A stretch of DNA of 64,000 nucleotides from CAZPAV01 sp964584755 (GTDB lineage Bacteria; Actinomycetota; Acidimicrobiia; Spongiisociales; UBA5794): contig CAZPAV010000003.1 of the NCBI GenBank assembly GCA_964584755.1, positions 36,140 through 100,139 on the forward strand. The letters are read 5' to 3'. Below the pieces are notes generated by a model. It saw only the letters and a list, made by a program, of their open reading frames with translations, was not told the origin of the DNA and made no database searches. Each line of letters begins with the position of its first letter. The first letter of the stretch is position 1. Below are positions 40,127 to 48,762 of this stretch, one piece after another. Position numbers and translations under genes: made by a program.

Positions 40127-42769
40127 TCAGGTGATGTCGCGCGGCTTGAAGCTCATCCGGGTGAGGTCGGTCTTGAACTCGGAGGGTCCGAGCCGCTCGA
40201 TCCTTCCCTTGCCGAGCTTGAATCGATACCGGTTGGTGATCGGGTCGGGCACCCGATGGACGAGGGCGTTCGCGGGGCTCCCGGGCTCGAGGAAGTTCGT
40301 GAAGAGGAGACCCGGCGGCACGGCCTCGGTGACGATCGCCACCGCCTCCACCTCGCCGTGACCGACCTCGATGAGGCCGTTCTCCTCCAGCCAGGTGAAG
40401 GTGAGCTGCTCCCCCTCGATCCGGTTGAAGCCGCCCACCTGGACGAGGACGTCGTCGTTGACGAGACGGACCCAGTCGCCGCTCTCGATCCCGTGGTCGG
40501 CGGCGTCCCGAGGGTTGATCTCGACGAACGTGGCCGGCCACCGTTGGAACATGTACGGCTTGCGCTTGTCGTCGAAGCCGGACTGCCAGATCTCGTTCAC
40601 CCGTCCGTTCGTGATCCAGTACTCGCCCTTCGCCGGATCCGGTTTGATGCGCTCGTAGAAGTCGCTGAAGAGCTCCCAGGGACTCTGGATGAGCTGCGCC
40701 TTCCCGCTCTGGGTCTTGAAGTGGGTGAGCCACTTGGGATAGGTGACCGGACCCTCGGGGGTGGGCAGCTCCAAGGTGGAGTCGTGGAGTCGCGCCGTGC
40801 CGACGAGCTCGCCGCCCTCGAGACGGACCGGCGCCTGGATCCCGGTCGTGCCCAGCTCCCGGAGGGCCTCGTGGCCGGCCTTCCCCTCCCGTCTCGCCTT
40901 CCACACGAGCGCGTTGAAGTCGAGCTTGCCGCCGCGGCTGGCGCCGGCAGCCTCCTCGAAGACGTCGTTGTCGGTCTCCCAGTCGAAGCCGTCGAACCCC
41001 ATCTTCTGGGCGAAGCGGCTGATCGCCCACCAGTCGGGCCTGGCCTCGCCGGGTGGGTCGTAGAACTTGGCGTAGAGACGGATGCGGCGCTCACCGTTGG
41101 CACGAGCGGCGTCGTGCTCCCCCCAGGCCGCGGCGGGGAGGACGATGTCGGCGATCTCGGTGTTGATGGGCTCCACCGGATAGATGTCCGAGTCGACCAC
41201 CACCATGCCGCCGGAGTCGACACGCCGGATGAGGGTGTCGATCATCGCCTGCTTGTCCGTCGAGGTGATCTGATGAGGGTTCTCCACCGTTAGCTGGCGG
41301 AATCGCCGGGCCAGCTCCTGGCTGGCGGCCATCGCCCCGGTCCAGGTGGTGCCGACGACCCAGGCGAAGCGCACCTGGCCGGCCTGGACCCAGCGATCCA
41401 GGTCGATCTCTTGCTTGCGGCGACCGGGGATCTTCAGCGGGGACTTCCCGCGCGGGTAGGGCGCGGCGCCGATCCACCCCCGCTGGTGCCCGCCGAAGCG
41501 GGAGATGACCCGGCCGGGCCGGTTCCCGGCGCCGCAGATGAGTCCCAGCGCCGAGTAGCTGGCCGTGTTGAGGTAGTTGTTCGACCAGTAGTTCCCCTTC
41601 TCGAAACCGAAGGACGCCTTCGGCCGCTCGCCTCCGGCGCCGGTGAGCATCTCGGCGGCGCGCACGATCTTGTCCGCCGGGATGCCGGTCTCGCGGCTGG
41701 CGAAGTCGAGGGTCGCCGGCTCGTAGGTCGTGATCCAGTCCTTGTACTCGTCGAAGGGGAGCGCGCCGATCTTGCCCCAGGTGGTCCGCCACTGCCACGG
41801 CGTGTTGCGGGTGCCGCGACCCATCCCGGCGCCGATCTCCCAGGAGTCGGCGATCCAACGGTCGATGAACTCGCGGTCCTCCCAACCCTGTTCGAGGATG
41901 TGGCGGGTGATCGCCATGTGGAGGAGGGCGTCGGTTCCGGGCACGATCTGGAGGAAGAGCCCTCCGTTCGCCTCGGCGTACGCCGCGCCCTGGGTGCGAC
42001 GGGGAAGCACCATGATGAGCCTGGGGCCGTTCATGATCCACTGGGTGAAGACGATCGTCTTCGTCTCGTAGGGATCGGTACCCGAGATCATGAGGACGTC
42101 GGCATCCCCCCAGTCGCGGTAGCTGGCGCTGAAGGTGATGACGCCCGCGTCGTCGACGCCTGCGGTGTCGTTGCCGGGACCGGGCTTGTCGTGGGGGGCG
42201 TACGCCGGGGTCTTGATCGCCTTGAAGGCGAGTTTCGAGATCGCGTACGTGTTCTCGAAGAACTCGTACGAGTAGGTCTTCATGGCCCACGCCGTCTCGC
42301 CGTGGTTGGCGAGGACGTGCCGGGACACCCCGGCCATGACGTCGAGCGCCGTGTCCCAGTCCACCCGGGTGAGCCGACCGCCGACGCGGATCTGCGGGTA
42401 CAGGAGGCGGTCCCGGGTGTCCCGTCGCGCGTCGTAGCACTTGAGCGCGAGCGTGCCGCCCCGGATGGAGTGGTTGCCACCGACGTTGACGACCTGGGTC
42501 TCGTGGTCGGCGACGACGACGACGTGATGATCGATACCGTCGACCTTGACGACGCTGTGCTGGTTCGGACTGATCCAGGGCCCGAGGACACGCCCGGGGA
42601 AGGTCGCCCCCAGGGCGTTCTCGGTGGGGGTCCCCGCCTCGGCGCCCACCGGCCAGGTGTACACCTTGTAGCCGCACCCGACGATGCAGTAGTCGCAGGC
42701 GGTGGTGTGGATGCGCGCGTTCGGGGGAGGAAGGGGGACCCGGTCCTGCGGAGTGTACTGCGTCGCCAT
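40127..42769 (-). CDS. aioA: Arsenite oxidase large (molybdopterin) subunit
   Basis: 880 residues, normal size for AioA. ACDYCIVGCGYKVYTWP holds Cys25, Cys28 and Cys32, the C-x2-C-x3-C ligands of the [3Fe-4S] cluster characteristic of arsenite oxidase; the fourth Cys of other family members is missing, as expected. RFGGHQRGW corresponds to the active-site Arg/His pair that binds arsenite, and no Ser/Cys/Sec molybdenum ligand is evident. It oxidises arsenite to arsenate in the periplasm or cell-wall space, exported with the Tat-bearing small subunit. It is the last gene of the operon, two bases after aioB. Confidence 0.9.
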   Translation of the reverse strand: MATQYTPQDRVPLPPPNARIHTTACDYCIVGCGYKVYTWPVGAEAGTPTENALGATFPGRVLGPWISPNQHSVVKVDGIDHHVVVVADHETQVVNVGGNHSIRGGTLALKCYDARRDTRDRLLYPQIRVGGRLTRVDWDTALDVMAGVSRHVLANHGETAWAMKTYSYEFFENTYAISKLAFKAIKTPAYAPHDKPGPGNDTAGVDDAGVITFSASYRDWGDADVLMISGTDPYETKTIVFTQWIMNGPRLIMVLPRRTQGAAYAEANGGLFLQIVPGTDALLHMAITRHILEQGWEDREFIDRWIADSWEIGAGMGRGTRNTPWQWRTTWGKIGALPFDEYKDWITTYEPATLDFASRETGIPADKIVRAAEMLTGAGGERPKASFGFEKGNYWSNNYLNTASYSALGLICGAGNRPGRVISRFGGHQRGWIGAAPYPRGKSPLKIPGRRKQEIDLDRWVQAGQVRFAWVVGTTWTGAMAASQELARRFRQLTVENPHQITSTDKQAMIDTLIRRVDSGGMVVVDSDIYPVEPINTEIADIVLPAAAWGEHDAARANGERRIRLYAKFYDPPGEARPDWWAISRFAQKMGFDGFDWETDNDVFEEAAGASRGGKLDFNALVWKARREGKAGHEALRELGTTGIQAPVRLEGGELVGTARLHDSTLELPTPEGPVTYPKWLTHFKTQSGKAQLIQSPWELFSDFYERIKPDPAKGEYWITNGRVNEIWQSGFDDKRKPYMFQRWPATFVEINPRDAADHGIESGDWVRLVNDDVLVQVGGFNRIEGEQLTFTWLEENGLIEVGHGEVEAVAIVTEAVPPGLLFTNFLEPGSPANALVHRVPDPITNRYRFKLGKGRIERLGPSEFKTDLTRMSFKPRDIT

Positions 42770-42771
42770 CT

Positions 42772-43368
42772 TCAACCTCGCAGTGCGGTGGGATCGGCCT
42801 TGTTGTCGTGGTACCCGAAGATGAGGCCCATGACCCCCACGGCGTAGATGTCGTCGCCGTCGGTCTCGAGGAGGATCTGCGGGAGCCCCTGGGTGGCGTG
42901 GCCGCTGACGACCATACCGTGCCGGTTGAGGTCGAAGGTGGTCCAGTGCAGCGGACAGGGACCGACCATCCCCAGCTCGGCCTTGAACACCTCGGCGAGG
43001 GGACCTCCCATGTGGGTGCAGAAGGTGTTGAACGCCACGACGTCCTCGTCCGGTCCGACACCACCGCCGGCGCGGCTTCCGAGCTTGATGAGCACGTTGC
43101 GCGCCTGGGGGTCGTCCCACGGGTAGTCGAAGGTCACCGGCACGCCCACCTGCAACGCCCCGAGACTCCCGATGCGGACCCGGGGGTACTCCGCGATGAG
43201 GACCGGGAGCTGAGCCGCACCCCCGGGGAGGCGCAGCCACCCCGGCAAGGTGATGACCGCGGCGGTGGCGGATGCCCCGAGGAGGAACTGGCGCCGGCTC
43301 AGGAGCAACGCGTCCGTCGCCTGCTCGCAGACGTCGGGAGGAACCGGCTCGTGCTCGTCGCGTGTCAC
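42772..43368 (-). CDS. aioB: Arsenite oxidase small (Rieske) subunit
   Basis: 198 residues. Tat signal SRRQFLLGASATAAV (24-38) and a Rieske domain with CTHMGG (Cys117, His119) and CPLHWTTFD (Cys138, His141) binding [2Fe-2S]. The two extra cysteines that form the Rieske disulfide are absent; such variants are known among arsenite oxidases and tend to alter the cluster potential. It accepts electrons from AioA and passes them to a cytochrome c. The GTG start overlaps the upstream stop (GTGA). Confidence 0.9.
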   Translation of the reverse strand: MTRDEHEPVPPDVCEQATDALLLSRRQFLLGASATAAVITLPGWLRLPGGAAQLPVLIAEYPRVRIGSLGALQVGVPVTFDYPWDDPQARNVLIKLGSRAGGGVGPDEDVVAFNTFCTHMGGPLAEVFKAELGMVGPCPLHWTTFDLNRHGMVVSGHATQGLPQILLETDGDDIYAVGVMGLIFGYHDNKADPTALRG

Positions 43369-44522
43369 GGTGTCGTTCCCCCTTCCGGCAGTTCGCCATA
43401 GGGCGGGAGCTCGGGCTGGGTGTCGGCGAGGCGGTCACCGCAGAGGCTCTCGAGGAAGGCCACGAGCTGTTCCTGCTCGCGGGCGGACAGTCCGAGCGGG
43501 TGCAGCAACGGGTCCTTGTTCGGCACGTCCTCGCCCCCGGAGTCGTAGAACGCGACCACCTCGGCGAGCGTGGCGAACACGCCGTCGTGCATGTACGGAG
43601 CCGTGTAGCAGGCGTCCCGCAGTCCGACGGTGCGGAACTTCCCCTTGTCCGCGTCCTGCTTCGTCACGTAGTAGAGCCCCAGGTCCCGGGTCGCCGTCCG
43701 GTACACCTCCTCCGGGGTTCCCTTCGCCCACTGCTCGTAGCGGAAGGTGATCTGCCGCAGGGGGCTCGTGGCGAACTCCGGGTTCTGCGGCACCCCGAGG
43801 TTGTGGAAGGAGTCGTCGGTGAACACGGGACCGCGGTGGCACGCCGCACACCCCGCCTTCCCCACGAAGAGGGCGAATCCGGCCTTGGCGTCCTCCGAGA
43901 TCGCCGAGTCGTCCCCCGCCGCGTAGGCGTCGAAGGGGACGTTGCGGGAGACGAAGGTCCGCTCGTAGGAGGCGACGGCCCGCAGGGCGTCCGCCCAGGT
44001 GGGCCACGGCGTGCCGAACACCTCCCGGAACCGTCGCACGTACTCGGGGATCTGGGCGAGACGCTCCTCGGCGAGCGCCTTGTCGAGGTTCCCCGCCACG
44101 GCTCCACCCCAGGCCCCGGCGTTCTGCTGCTCGATCCGCTTCTTCCCCCCGTCCCAGTTGAAGGACGTGTAGTACGCGGTGTTGATGATCGTCATGACGT
44201 TCCGCCAGTGGCTCGTTCCCGGCGGCCCGAAGGAGATGGGCGCGGGCGCGGCGAAACCCTGATCGGCGGGATGACAGGAGTTGCAGCTCAGGGAGCCGTC
44301 CGCCGACATCCGTGGGTCGAAGTAGAGGAGCCGGCCGAGCTCGACCTTCTCCGGGGTGATCGGGTTGTCCGCCGGGACGGGTAGCGGCGGGAGCGGGCTG
44401 AACGCGGTCGGATCCGGTCCCGCCGCGGTGGCCCGCGGTCCGACGACGGCCGCGATCCCGACCATGACGACGACCACGGCCGCAGCCAGGAGGATCCGCC
44501 GCACCCGACCCTCGTTCCTCAC
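43365..44522 (-). CDS. Di-heme cytochrome c peroxidase/MauG-like protein
   Basis: 385 residues with an N-terminal membrane helix or signal anchor, then heme motifs CNSCH (80-84) and CAACH (about 227-231), and CCP landmarks ELGRLLYFDPRMS, FRTVGLRDACYTAPYMHDG and ATLAEVVAFYD. It belongs to the bacterial di-heme peroxidase superfamily, which reduces peroxide or performs MauG-like long-range oxidation. It could take electrons from AioB. GTG overlaps the upstream stop (GTGA). Its Cys-rich heme motifs require cytochrome c maturation. Confidence 0.9.
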   Translation of the reverse strand: MRNEGRVRRILLAAAVVVVMVGIAAVVGPRATAAGPDPTAFSPLPPLPVPADNPITPEKVELGRLLYFDPRMSADGSLSCNSCHPADQGFAAPAPISFGPPGTSHWRNVMTIINTAYYTSFNWDGGKKRIEQQNAGAWGGAVAGNLDKALAEERLAQIPEYVRRFREVFGTPWPTWADALRAVASYERTFVSRNVPFDAYAAGDDSAISEDAKAGFALFVGKAGCAACHRGPVFTDDSFHNLGVPQNPEFATSPLRQITFRYEQWAKGTPEEVYRTATRDLGLYYVTKQDADKGKFRTVGLRDACYTAPYMHDGVFATLAEVVAFYDSGGEDVPNKDPLLHPLGLSAREQEQLVAFLESLCGDRLADTQPELPPYGELPEGGTTP

Positions 44523-46135
44523 GCGCCACCTCCCAGGGGCACCAGCCCGTAGTCCGGGAGCTCCGGGACCTCGACGGCCACCGGCCGGCTGCTCAAGGCC
44601 TCGAGGAACGCCACCAGCTCGTCGATCTCGGTGTCCGTCAGGCCGAGGGGCTGGAGACCCGCGGTCCCGCCAGGTCCGCCGCCCCGGTCGTAGAAGCGCA
44701 CGACGTCGGCGAGCGTGGCCAGGCTCCCGTCGTGCATGTAGGGCGCGGTGCGCGCCACCTCGCGCAGCGGCGGGGTGCGGAAGGCCCCCCACAGGGAGTC
44801 GTCGAACTCGCGCACGTAGGCGCCGACGTCCTCGCGGATGTTCCGGAAGTTCGGCACTCCCATCGTCCGGAGGAACCTGCGGTACGTCATCTGACGGATG
44901 GGATCGGCGAAGAGCCCCGGATCGGTACCGACGCCGGTGTCGTGGAAGGCGAAGTCGCTGAACAGCGGACCCGTGTGGCACGTCGCGCACCCGGCCTTGC
45001 CTTCGAAGAGGGCCATCCCGGCGCGCGCCTCGGGGGAGAGGGCTGACGTGTCCCCCGCCTGGTAGCGGTCGTACGGCGTCGACGGGGAGTTGAGGGAGTC
45101 CACGTAGGCGGTGAGGGCCTTGAGGACCTTCCCGAAGCTCGGCTCACCCCCGAAGGCCTGCCGGAACAGGTCGACGTAGGCCGGGATCTGGTTGATGCGC
45201 TCGACCATGAGCCGCCCGTCCATGGCCATGAAGTGCGCCTCGGTGAGGTGGTCCCGAACCGTCGTCGGCAGGTCCTTGGCATCCATCCGTCCGTCCCAGT
45301 AGAGGACGCGGTCGTTGAAGACGACGTTGAAGAGGCTCGGCGTGTTGCGGAAGTAGCTCGTCGAGGGGAAGCCGACGCTCACGGGAAGACCGTCGGTGAA
45401 GGCCTGGTCGGGCCGGTGGCACGTCGCGCACGACATCGCCACGCTCCCCGAGAGACGCTGGTCGTAGAAGAGGTAGCGACCCAAGGCGATCTTCGCCGCG
45501 CTCGGCGGTTCGCCGGGGTAGGGCCGGAAGGGCTCCAGCACCGACTCCGCGGGGAGCTCGGTGGAGAGCGCCACCGGGGCGCCGGCGCCGCCGGCCACCA
45601 GCACGTCGGCCTCCCGGTCCGTGCCGAGCACGAGCAGGTACCCGACGATGGTGTCGAGATCGGCGGGGGCGAGGACCTCGCCGAAGTTCGGCGGCATGAC
45701 CTGGGCGGGACAGTCCCCACCGGGACAGTGCGGAGCGATGTACGCCCGCGGGTCGAGGATCGACTCCCGGAGGTACTCCTCGGCGTCGTATCCGTCGCGC
45801 CGGGTGCCCGCCTCGGCGCCGATCGCGGAGAGGTCGGGCCCGACCCGACCGACGGCTCCGGGCACGCCCGCGATCGTGTGGCAGTTGCCGCAGCCGCCCT
45901 TGTTGAACGCGGCGACGACGGCGGACGGGGCCATGCCCTGCGCCGGCGGAGGGGTCGTCGTGCCGGGGCTCGGGGCCGCCCCGCCGCCCGCCGGACCCGA
46001 TCCGGTCGGCGCCGGGAGTGTCGTGGTCGTGGGGCTCGGCTCGCCGGCCCGTCCCGCCACGAGGACCACGAGCGCGACCGCGAGCACGACGAGGATTCCG
46101 ATCCACCCCATGACGTCGGAACCTCTCGATTCCAT
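44519..46135 (-). CDS. Tri-heme cytochrome c / CCP-like fusion protein
   Basis: 538 residues: membrane anchor (9-28), Pro/Thr linker, a mono-heme cytochrome c domain (CGNCH, 82-86, with a distal Met in QVMPPNF), then a full di-heme CCP domain (CATCH twice; ALGRYLFYDQRLS, LREVARTAPYMHDG). The fusion could conduct electrons from AioB through the first heme to the peroxidase hemes or to a terminal oxidase. It is the first gene of the arsenite oxidase operon. ATG 46135 is used; an internal ATG at 46111 is also possible. Confidence 0.88.
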   Translation of the reverse strand: MESRGSDVMGWIGILVVLAVALVVLVAGRAGEPSPTTTTLPAPTGSGPAGGGAAPSPGTTTPPPAQGMAPSAVVAAFNKGGCGNCHTIAGVPGAVGRVGPDLSAIGAEAGTRRDGYDAEEYLRESILDPRAYIAPHCPGGDCPAQVMPPNFGEVLAPADLDTIVGYLLVLGTDREADVLVAGGAGAPVALSTELPAESVLEPFRPYPGEPPSAAKIALGRYLFYDQRLSGSVAMSCATCHRPDQAFTDGLPVSVGFPSTSYFRNTPSLFNVVFNDRVLYWDGRMDAKDLPTTVRDHLTEAHFMAMDGRLMVERINQIPAYVDLFRQAFGGEPSFGKVLKALTAYVDSLNSPSTPYDRYQAGDTSALSPEARAGMALFEGKAGCATCHTGPLFSDFAFHDTGVGTDPGLFADPIRQMTYRRFLRTMGVPNFRNIREDVGAYVREFDDSLWGAFRTPPLREVARTAPYMHDGSLATLADVVRFYDRGGGPGGTAGLQPLGLTDTEIDELVAFLEALSSRPVAVEVPELPDYGLVPLGGGA

Positions 46136-46248
46136 CGCGTGCCTGCCTCCGCTCTCCCCGGACGACGGGCCGGTACGTTAGCCGATCGGACCGGGGCGGG
46201 AGAAGCTCCTCCCCCGGCGAACGTCGGCGAGTACAGTGCAGGCCGCGA

Positions 46249-46301
46249 GGAAGGGGGGCACGCCGTGAGGATCCGAGAGGTCGAACCGGGGGACGAGGCT
46301 C
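46249..46301 (+). repeat. Duplicate of the post-gap sequence (assembly overlap)
   Basis: The 53 bases before the second N-run are identical to the bases directly after it (46402-46454), including the ribosome site and GTG start of the following gene (46265 here, 46420 there). This is best explained by two contig ends that overlap but were scaffolded with an artificial gap. The gene promoter (TACAGT at 46232-46237) lies to the left. Confidence 0.85.
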
Positions 46302-46401
46302 NNNNNNNNNNNNNNNNNNNNNNNNNNNNNNNNNNNNNNNNNNNNNNNNNNNNNNNNNNNNNNNNNNNNNNNNNNNNNNNNNNNNNNNNNNNNNNNNNNN
46401 N
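46302..46401. other. Assembly gap (100 N), probably artificial
   Basis: A 100-N placeholder flanked by the same sequence on both sides, so the real distance is probably negative (an unmerged overlap) and no sequence is missing. Confidence 0.8.
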
Positions 46402-46419
46402 GAGGAAGGGGGGCACGCC

Positions 46420-47499
46420 GTGAGGATCCGAGAGGTCGAACCGGGGGACGAGGCTCGGCTGGGTCCGCTCGTGGCGGCGCTGGGCCCGAAGGCGACGCCG
46501 GAGCAGCTCCGCCGGCGGCTGGCGCGCCTCCTCGAGGATCCCACCTACGTCCTCTGGGTGGCCGACACCGGAGAGGAGCTCGCCGGGATCATGCTCCTGC
46601 GCATGGGGTGGTGGCTGGCCCACGATCTCCCCCACCTCCAGGCCGTCGCCTCGGCGGTCCATCCCGCCTACCGCGGCTCCGACGTCTGGCCGCAGCTCCT
46701 CGAGCACACGGCGAGGTTCGCCGGCGAGGCGGGTGTGTCACAGATCTGGACTCTGACCGGCATCGATCGGCCGGAGATGCACGAGCGGCTCCGCTCCTTC
46801 GGGATGGTGGCCACCGAGATGAAGTTCGTCCTTCCCACAGGGCCGCGGCCGAAGGGCCTCGGCGAGCGTCTCCGGACGAAGACCATGGGCGCGCTGCGAC
46901 GCCTCGCTCCGCAGGAGCTCCTCCACCGGGACGCCGCGGCGGCACCTTCGCAGGAAGGCGAAGGAGCCGTGGCCTGGTGGGATCGCGACCAGGTGCGAGC
47001 GTTCCTCGAGGCGACACGGGAGGATCCCGACCGGCCGATCTGGATCCTGGCCCTGGCCACGGGGCTACGCCGGCGCGAGCTGACGTCGCTCGCCTGGGAC
47101 CACGTCGATCTCCGGCAGGGTCTCATCCACGTCCCCGCAGCGTTCGTGGCGACCCGTGGCCGGGACGTCCCGGTGGGCCCGACCGCTCGCGCCGCGTTGA
47201 CGGCGCTGGCGACCTCCGGCCGGGACGGCCTCGTCGTCGATGGCGCGGTCGAGGAGCTGGAAGGGCGCCTCACCGCCGCCTGCGAGCGCGCCGGCGTTCC
47301 CTACATCACCCTCGACGGCCTGGGACGGACCCACGGAGCCCTCCTCCTCGCCGCGGGGGTACCGATCCGGACGGTGACCGACCGGCTGGGTCACCGGCGG
47401 GTGGCGTTCACCGCCGACACGTACGCCGCGGTCCTCCCCACCTCGGGGGCCGACCCGGTCGTCGTCACCGAGGAGACCCTCGCCGCTCACGCCCGGTAG
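46420..47499 (+). CDS. GNAT acetyltransferase domain fused to a degenerate tyrosine recombinase domain
   Basis: 359 residues. Residues 1-140 look like a GNAT fold (MRIREVEPGDEARL; VASAVHPAYRGSDVWPQLLE as the acetyl-CoA loop). Residues about 186-345 match a phage-integrase catalytic domain: ATGLRRRELTSLAWDHVDL (Arg217), AAGVPIRTVTDRLGH (His325) and Tyr335. The segment that is normally HDLRHTH reads DGLGRTH, so the catalytic His and second Arg are replaced by Asp299 and Gly302; recombination is unlikely. GAGGAAGGGG precedes the GTG. It may be a DNA-binding or protein-acetylating adaptor. The domain calls are from motifs and need structure confirmation. Confidence 0.75.
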   Translation: MRIREVEPGDEARLGPLVAALGPKATPEQLRRRLARLLEDPTYVLWVADTGEELAGIMLLRMGWWLAHDLPHLQAVASAVHPAYRGSDVWPQLLEHTARFAGEAGVSQIWTLTGIDRPEMHERLRSFGMVATEMKFVLPTGPRPKGLGERLRTKTMGALRRLAPQELLHRDAAAAPSQEGEGAVAWWDRDQVRAFLEATREDPDRPIWILALATGLRRRELTSLAWDHVDLRQGLIHVPAAFVATRGRDVPVGPTARAALTALATSGRDGLVVDGAVEELEGRLTAACERAGVPYITLDGLGRTHGALLLAAGVPIRTVTDRLGHRRVAFTADTYAAVLPTSGADPVVVTEETLAAHAR

Positions 47500-48755
47500 C
47501 GCCCCGTCCCGAACCGGCGGGGCGGGACCGCGAGCTCCCGAAGTCGTCCGTGCACCCAGTTGTCGGCGTCGTCCCCTGTCAGACCGAGACGAACCGCGCG
47601 CCGCCGCAGGCGGGCTCGCCGGTACCCGTAGTGGAGACGCCGCCACGGCACCCGCGCCCCCTCCCAGAAGGCCACGCCACGTCCGGGCCCGTGGGCGACC
47701 GCGGCCCGGTACTCGTCGACGAGCCGCTCCGCGGCAGCCTCGAGGGCGTAGTCGCGCACCACGACTCCCCGGCAGAAGGCACCGAGCTCTCGCCGTGCCA
47801 CCGCGTCGGCGGCGAGGGCGCCGATCGCCGCGGCCAGCGGCCGGCCACTCCGGTCCCCGTCCCCCACACCGAAGAAGCCGACCCGCGCCAACCCGGCGGC
47901 CGTCTCGGGGGCGACCACCTCGGCGTGTCCGTCCCGGCCGAGGATGATCGTCGGCTTGGCGAAGGCCATGCCGCGCACCGCGGCGGCCCCCACACCGATC
48001 ACGCCGTCCGCCGCCTCGTACCACCGCCGGGGATCGGTCACCTCCCCGACGAACCGGACGACACCGTCGCCCGCCTCGCCGAGGACCTCGCGTGCGAGCT
48101 CCTCGAGCCGCGGCCGCGCCGCTCCGTCGCCGACGACCACGAGCGTCACGGGAAGACGGGACACCAGGATCCCCATGGCGCGGATGGCGTCCTCGAGTCC
48201 CTGCAACTTGAAGGGCACCGCCAGACGCGAGACCGCCACCACGAGGAACCGGCCGGGGAACGACGCCGCCTTCGGCACCACGCCGGGGGCGTCGCGTTCG
48301 GTGTCCACCGGGGGCTCGACGAGCCCCACCCGGGCGGTCCGCCATCGCCGCGTGAACTCGAAGAGACGGGACGTCCCCACCACCACGGGGATGGACTCGG
48401 GGACGTACCAAGGGACCCTCGGACCGGAGAAGCTCCCGAGGACGCGCGCCCCGGGGGTGAGGAGGGTGGCGTAGCAGGCGTCGACGACGGCCTGCGGCTC
48501 GTAGGCGTGAACGACCTCGGCGGCGTGGGCGCGGATCGTGTGCACGAGGGCGGCGAGTCTCCGTCCCCTCCCGGTCGTCCTGCCGGGAAGCGGCACGAAG
48601 GGGAGACCCGAGCCCTCGAGCACCTCGAGCAGCGGTCCCGGCGGTGCCGCCACGAGCACCTCGACGCCCCGTCGCCGCACGCCGCGGGCGAGATCCACGG
48701 CGGTGACCTGGCTCCCGCCGATCTCGAGGTCCTTGGGTAGGACGAGGACGCGCAT
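47487..48755 (-). CDS. Glycosyltransferase (GT4-like)
   Basis: 422 residues with the two Rossmann halves of GT-B enzymes: LEIGGSQVTAVDLARG near residue 15 and a donor-binding half with VVAVSRLAVPFKLQGLEDAI, LVVVGDGAARPRLEEL and GMAFAKPTIILG. The usual ExxxxxE motif is partly preserved in the HAEVVAPETAAG segment. It likely transfers a sugar to a cell-surface glycan. ATG 48755 lies seven bases after the permease stop, so it is cotranscribed with the ABC-2 exporter. Acceptor and donor unknown. Confidence 0.85.
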   Translation of the reverse strand: MRVLVLPKDLEIGGSQVTAVDLARGVRRRGVEVLVAAPPGPLLEVLEGSGLPFVPLPGRTTGRGRRLAALVHTIRAHAAEVVHAYEPQAVVDACYATLLTPGARVLGSFSGPRVPWYVPESIPVVVGTSRLFEFTRRWRTARVGLVEPPVDTERDAPGVVPKAASFPGRFLVVAVSRLAVPFKLQGLEDAIRAMGILVSRLPVTLVVVGDGAARPRLEELAREVLGEAGDGVVRFVGEVTDPRRWYEAADGVIGVGAAAVRGMAFAKPTIILGRDGHAEVVAPETAAGLARVGFFGVGDGDRSGRPLAAAIGALAADAVARRELGAFCRGVVVRDYALEAAAERLVDEYRAAVAHGPGRGVAFWEGARVPWRRLHYGYRRARLRRRAVRLGLTGDDADNWVHGRLRELAVPPRRFGTGRYRA

Positions 48756-48762
48756 CCCCACC

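Noticed and set aside
41411..42847. Plus-strand frame opposite aioA
   Set aside because: Antisense shadow of a clear molybdoenzyme gene; no ribosome site or recognisable domain.
46265..46301. A truncated second copy of the GNAT-recombinase gene
   Set aside because: It is the duplicated contig end before the gap, not a second gene.
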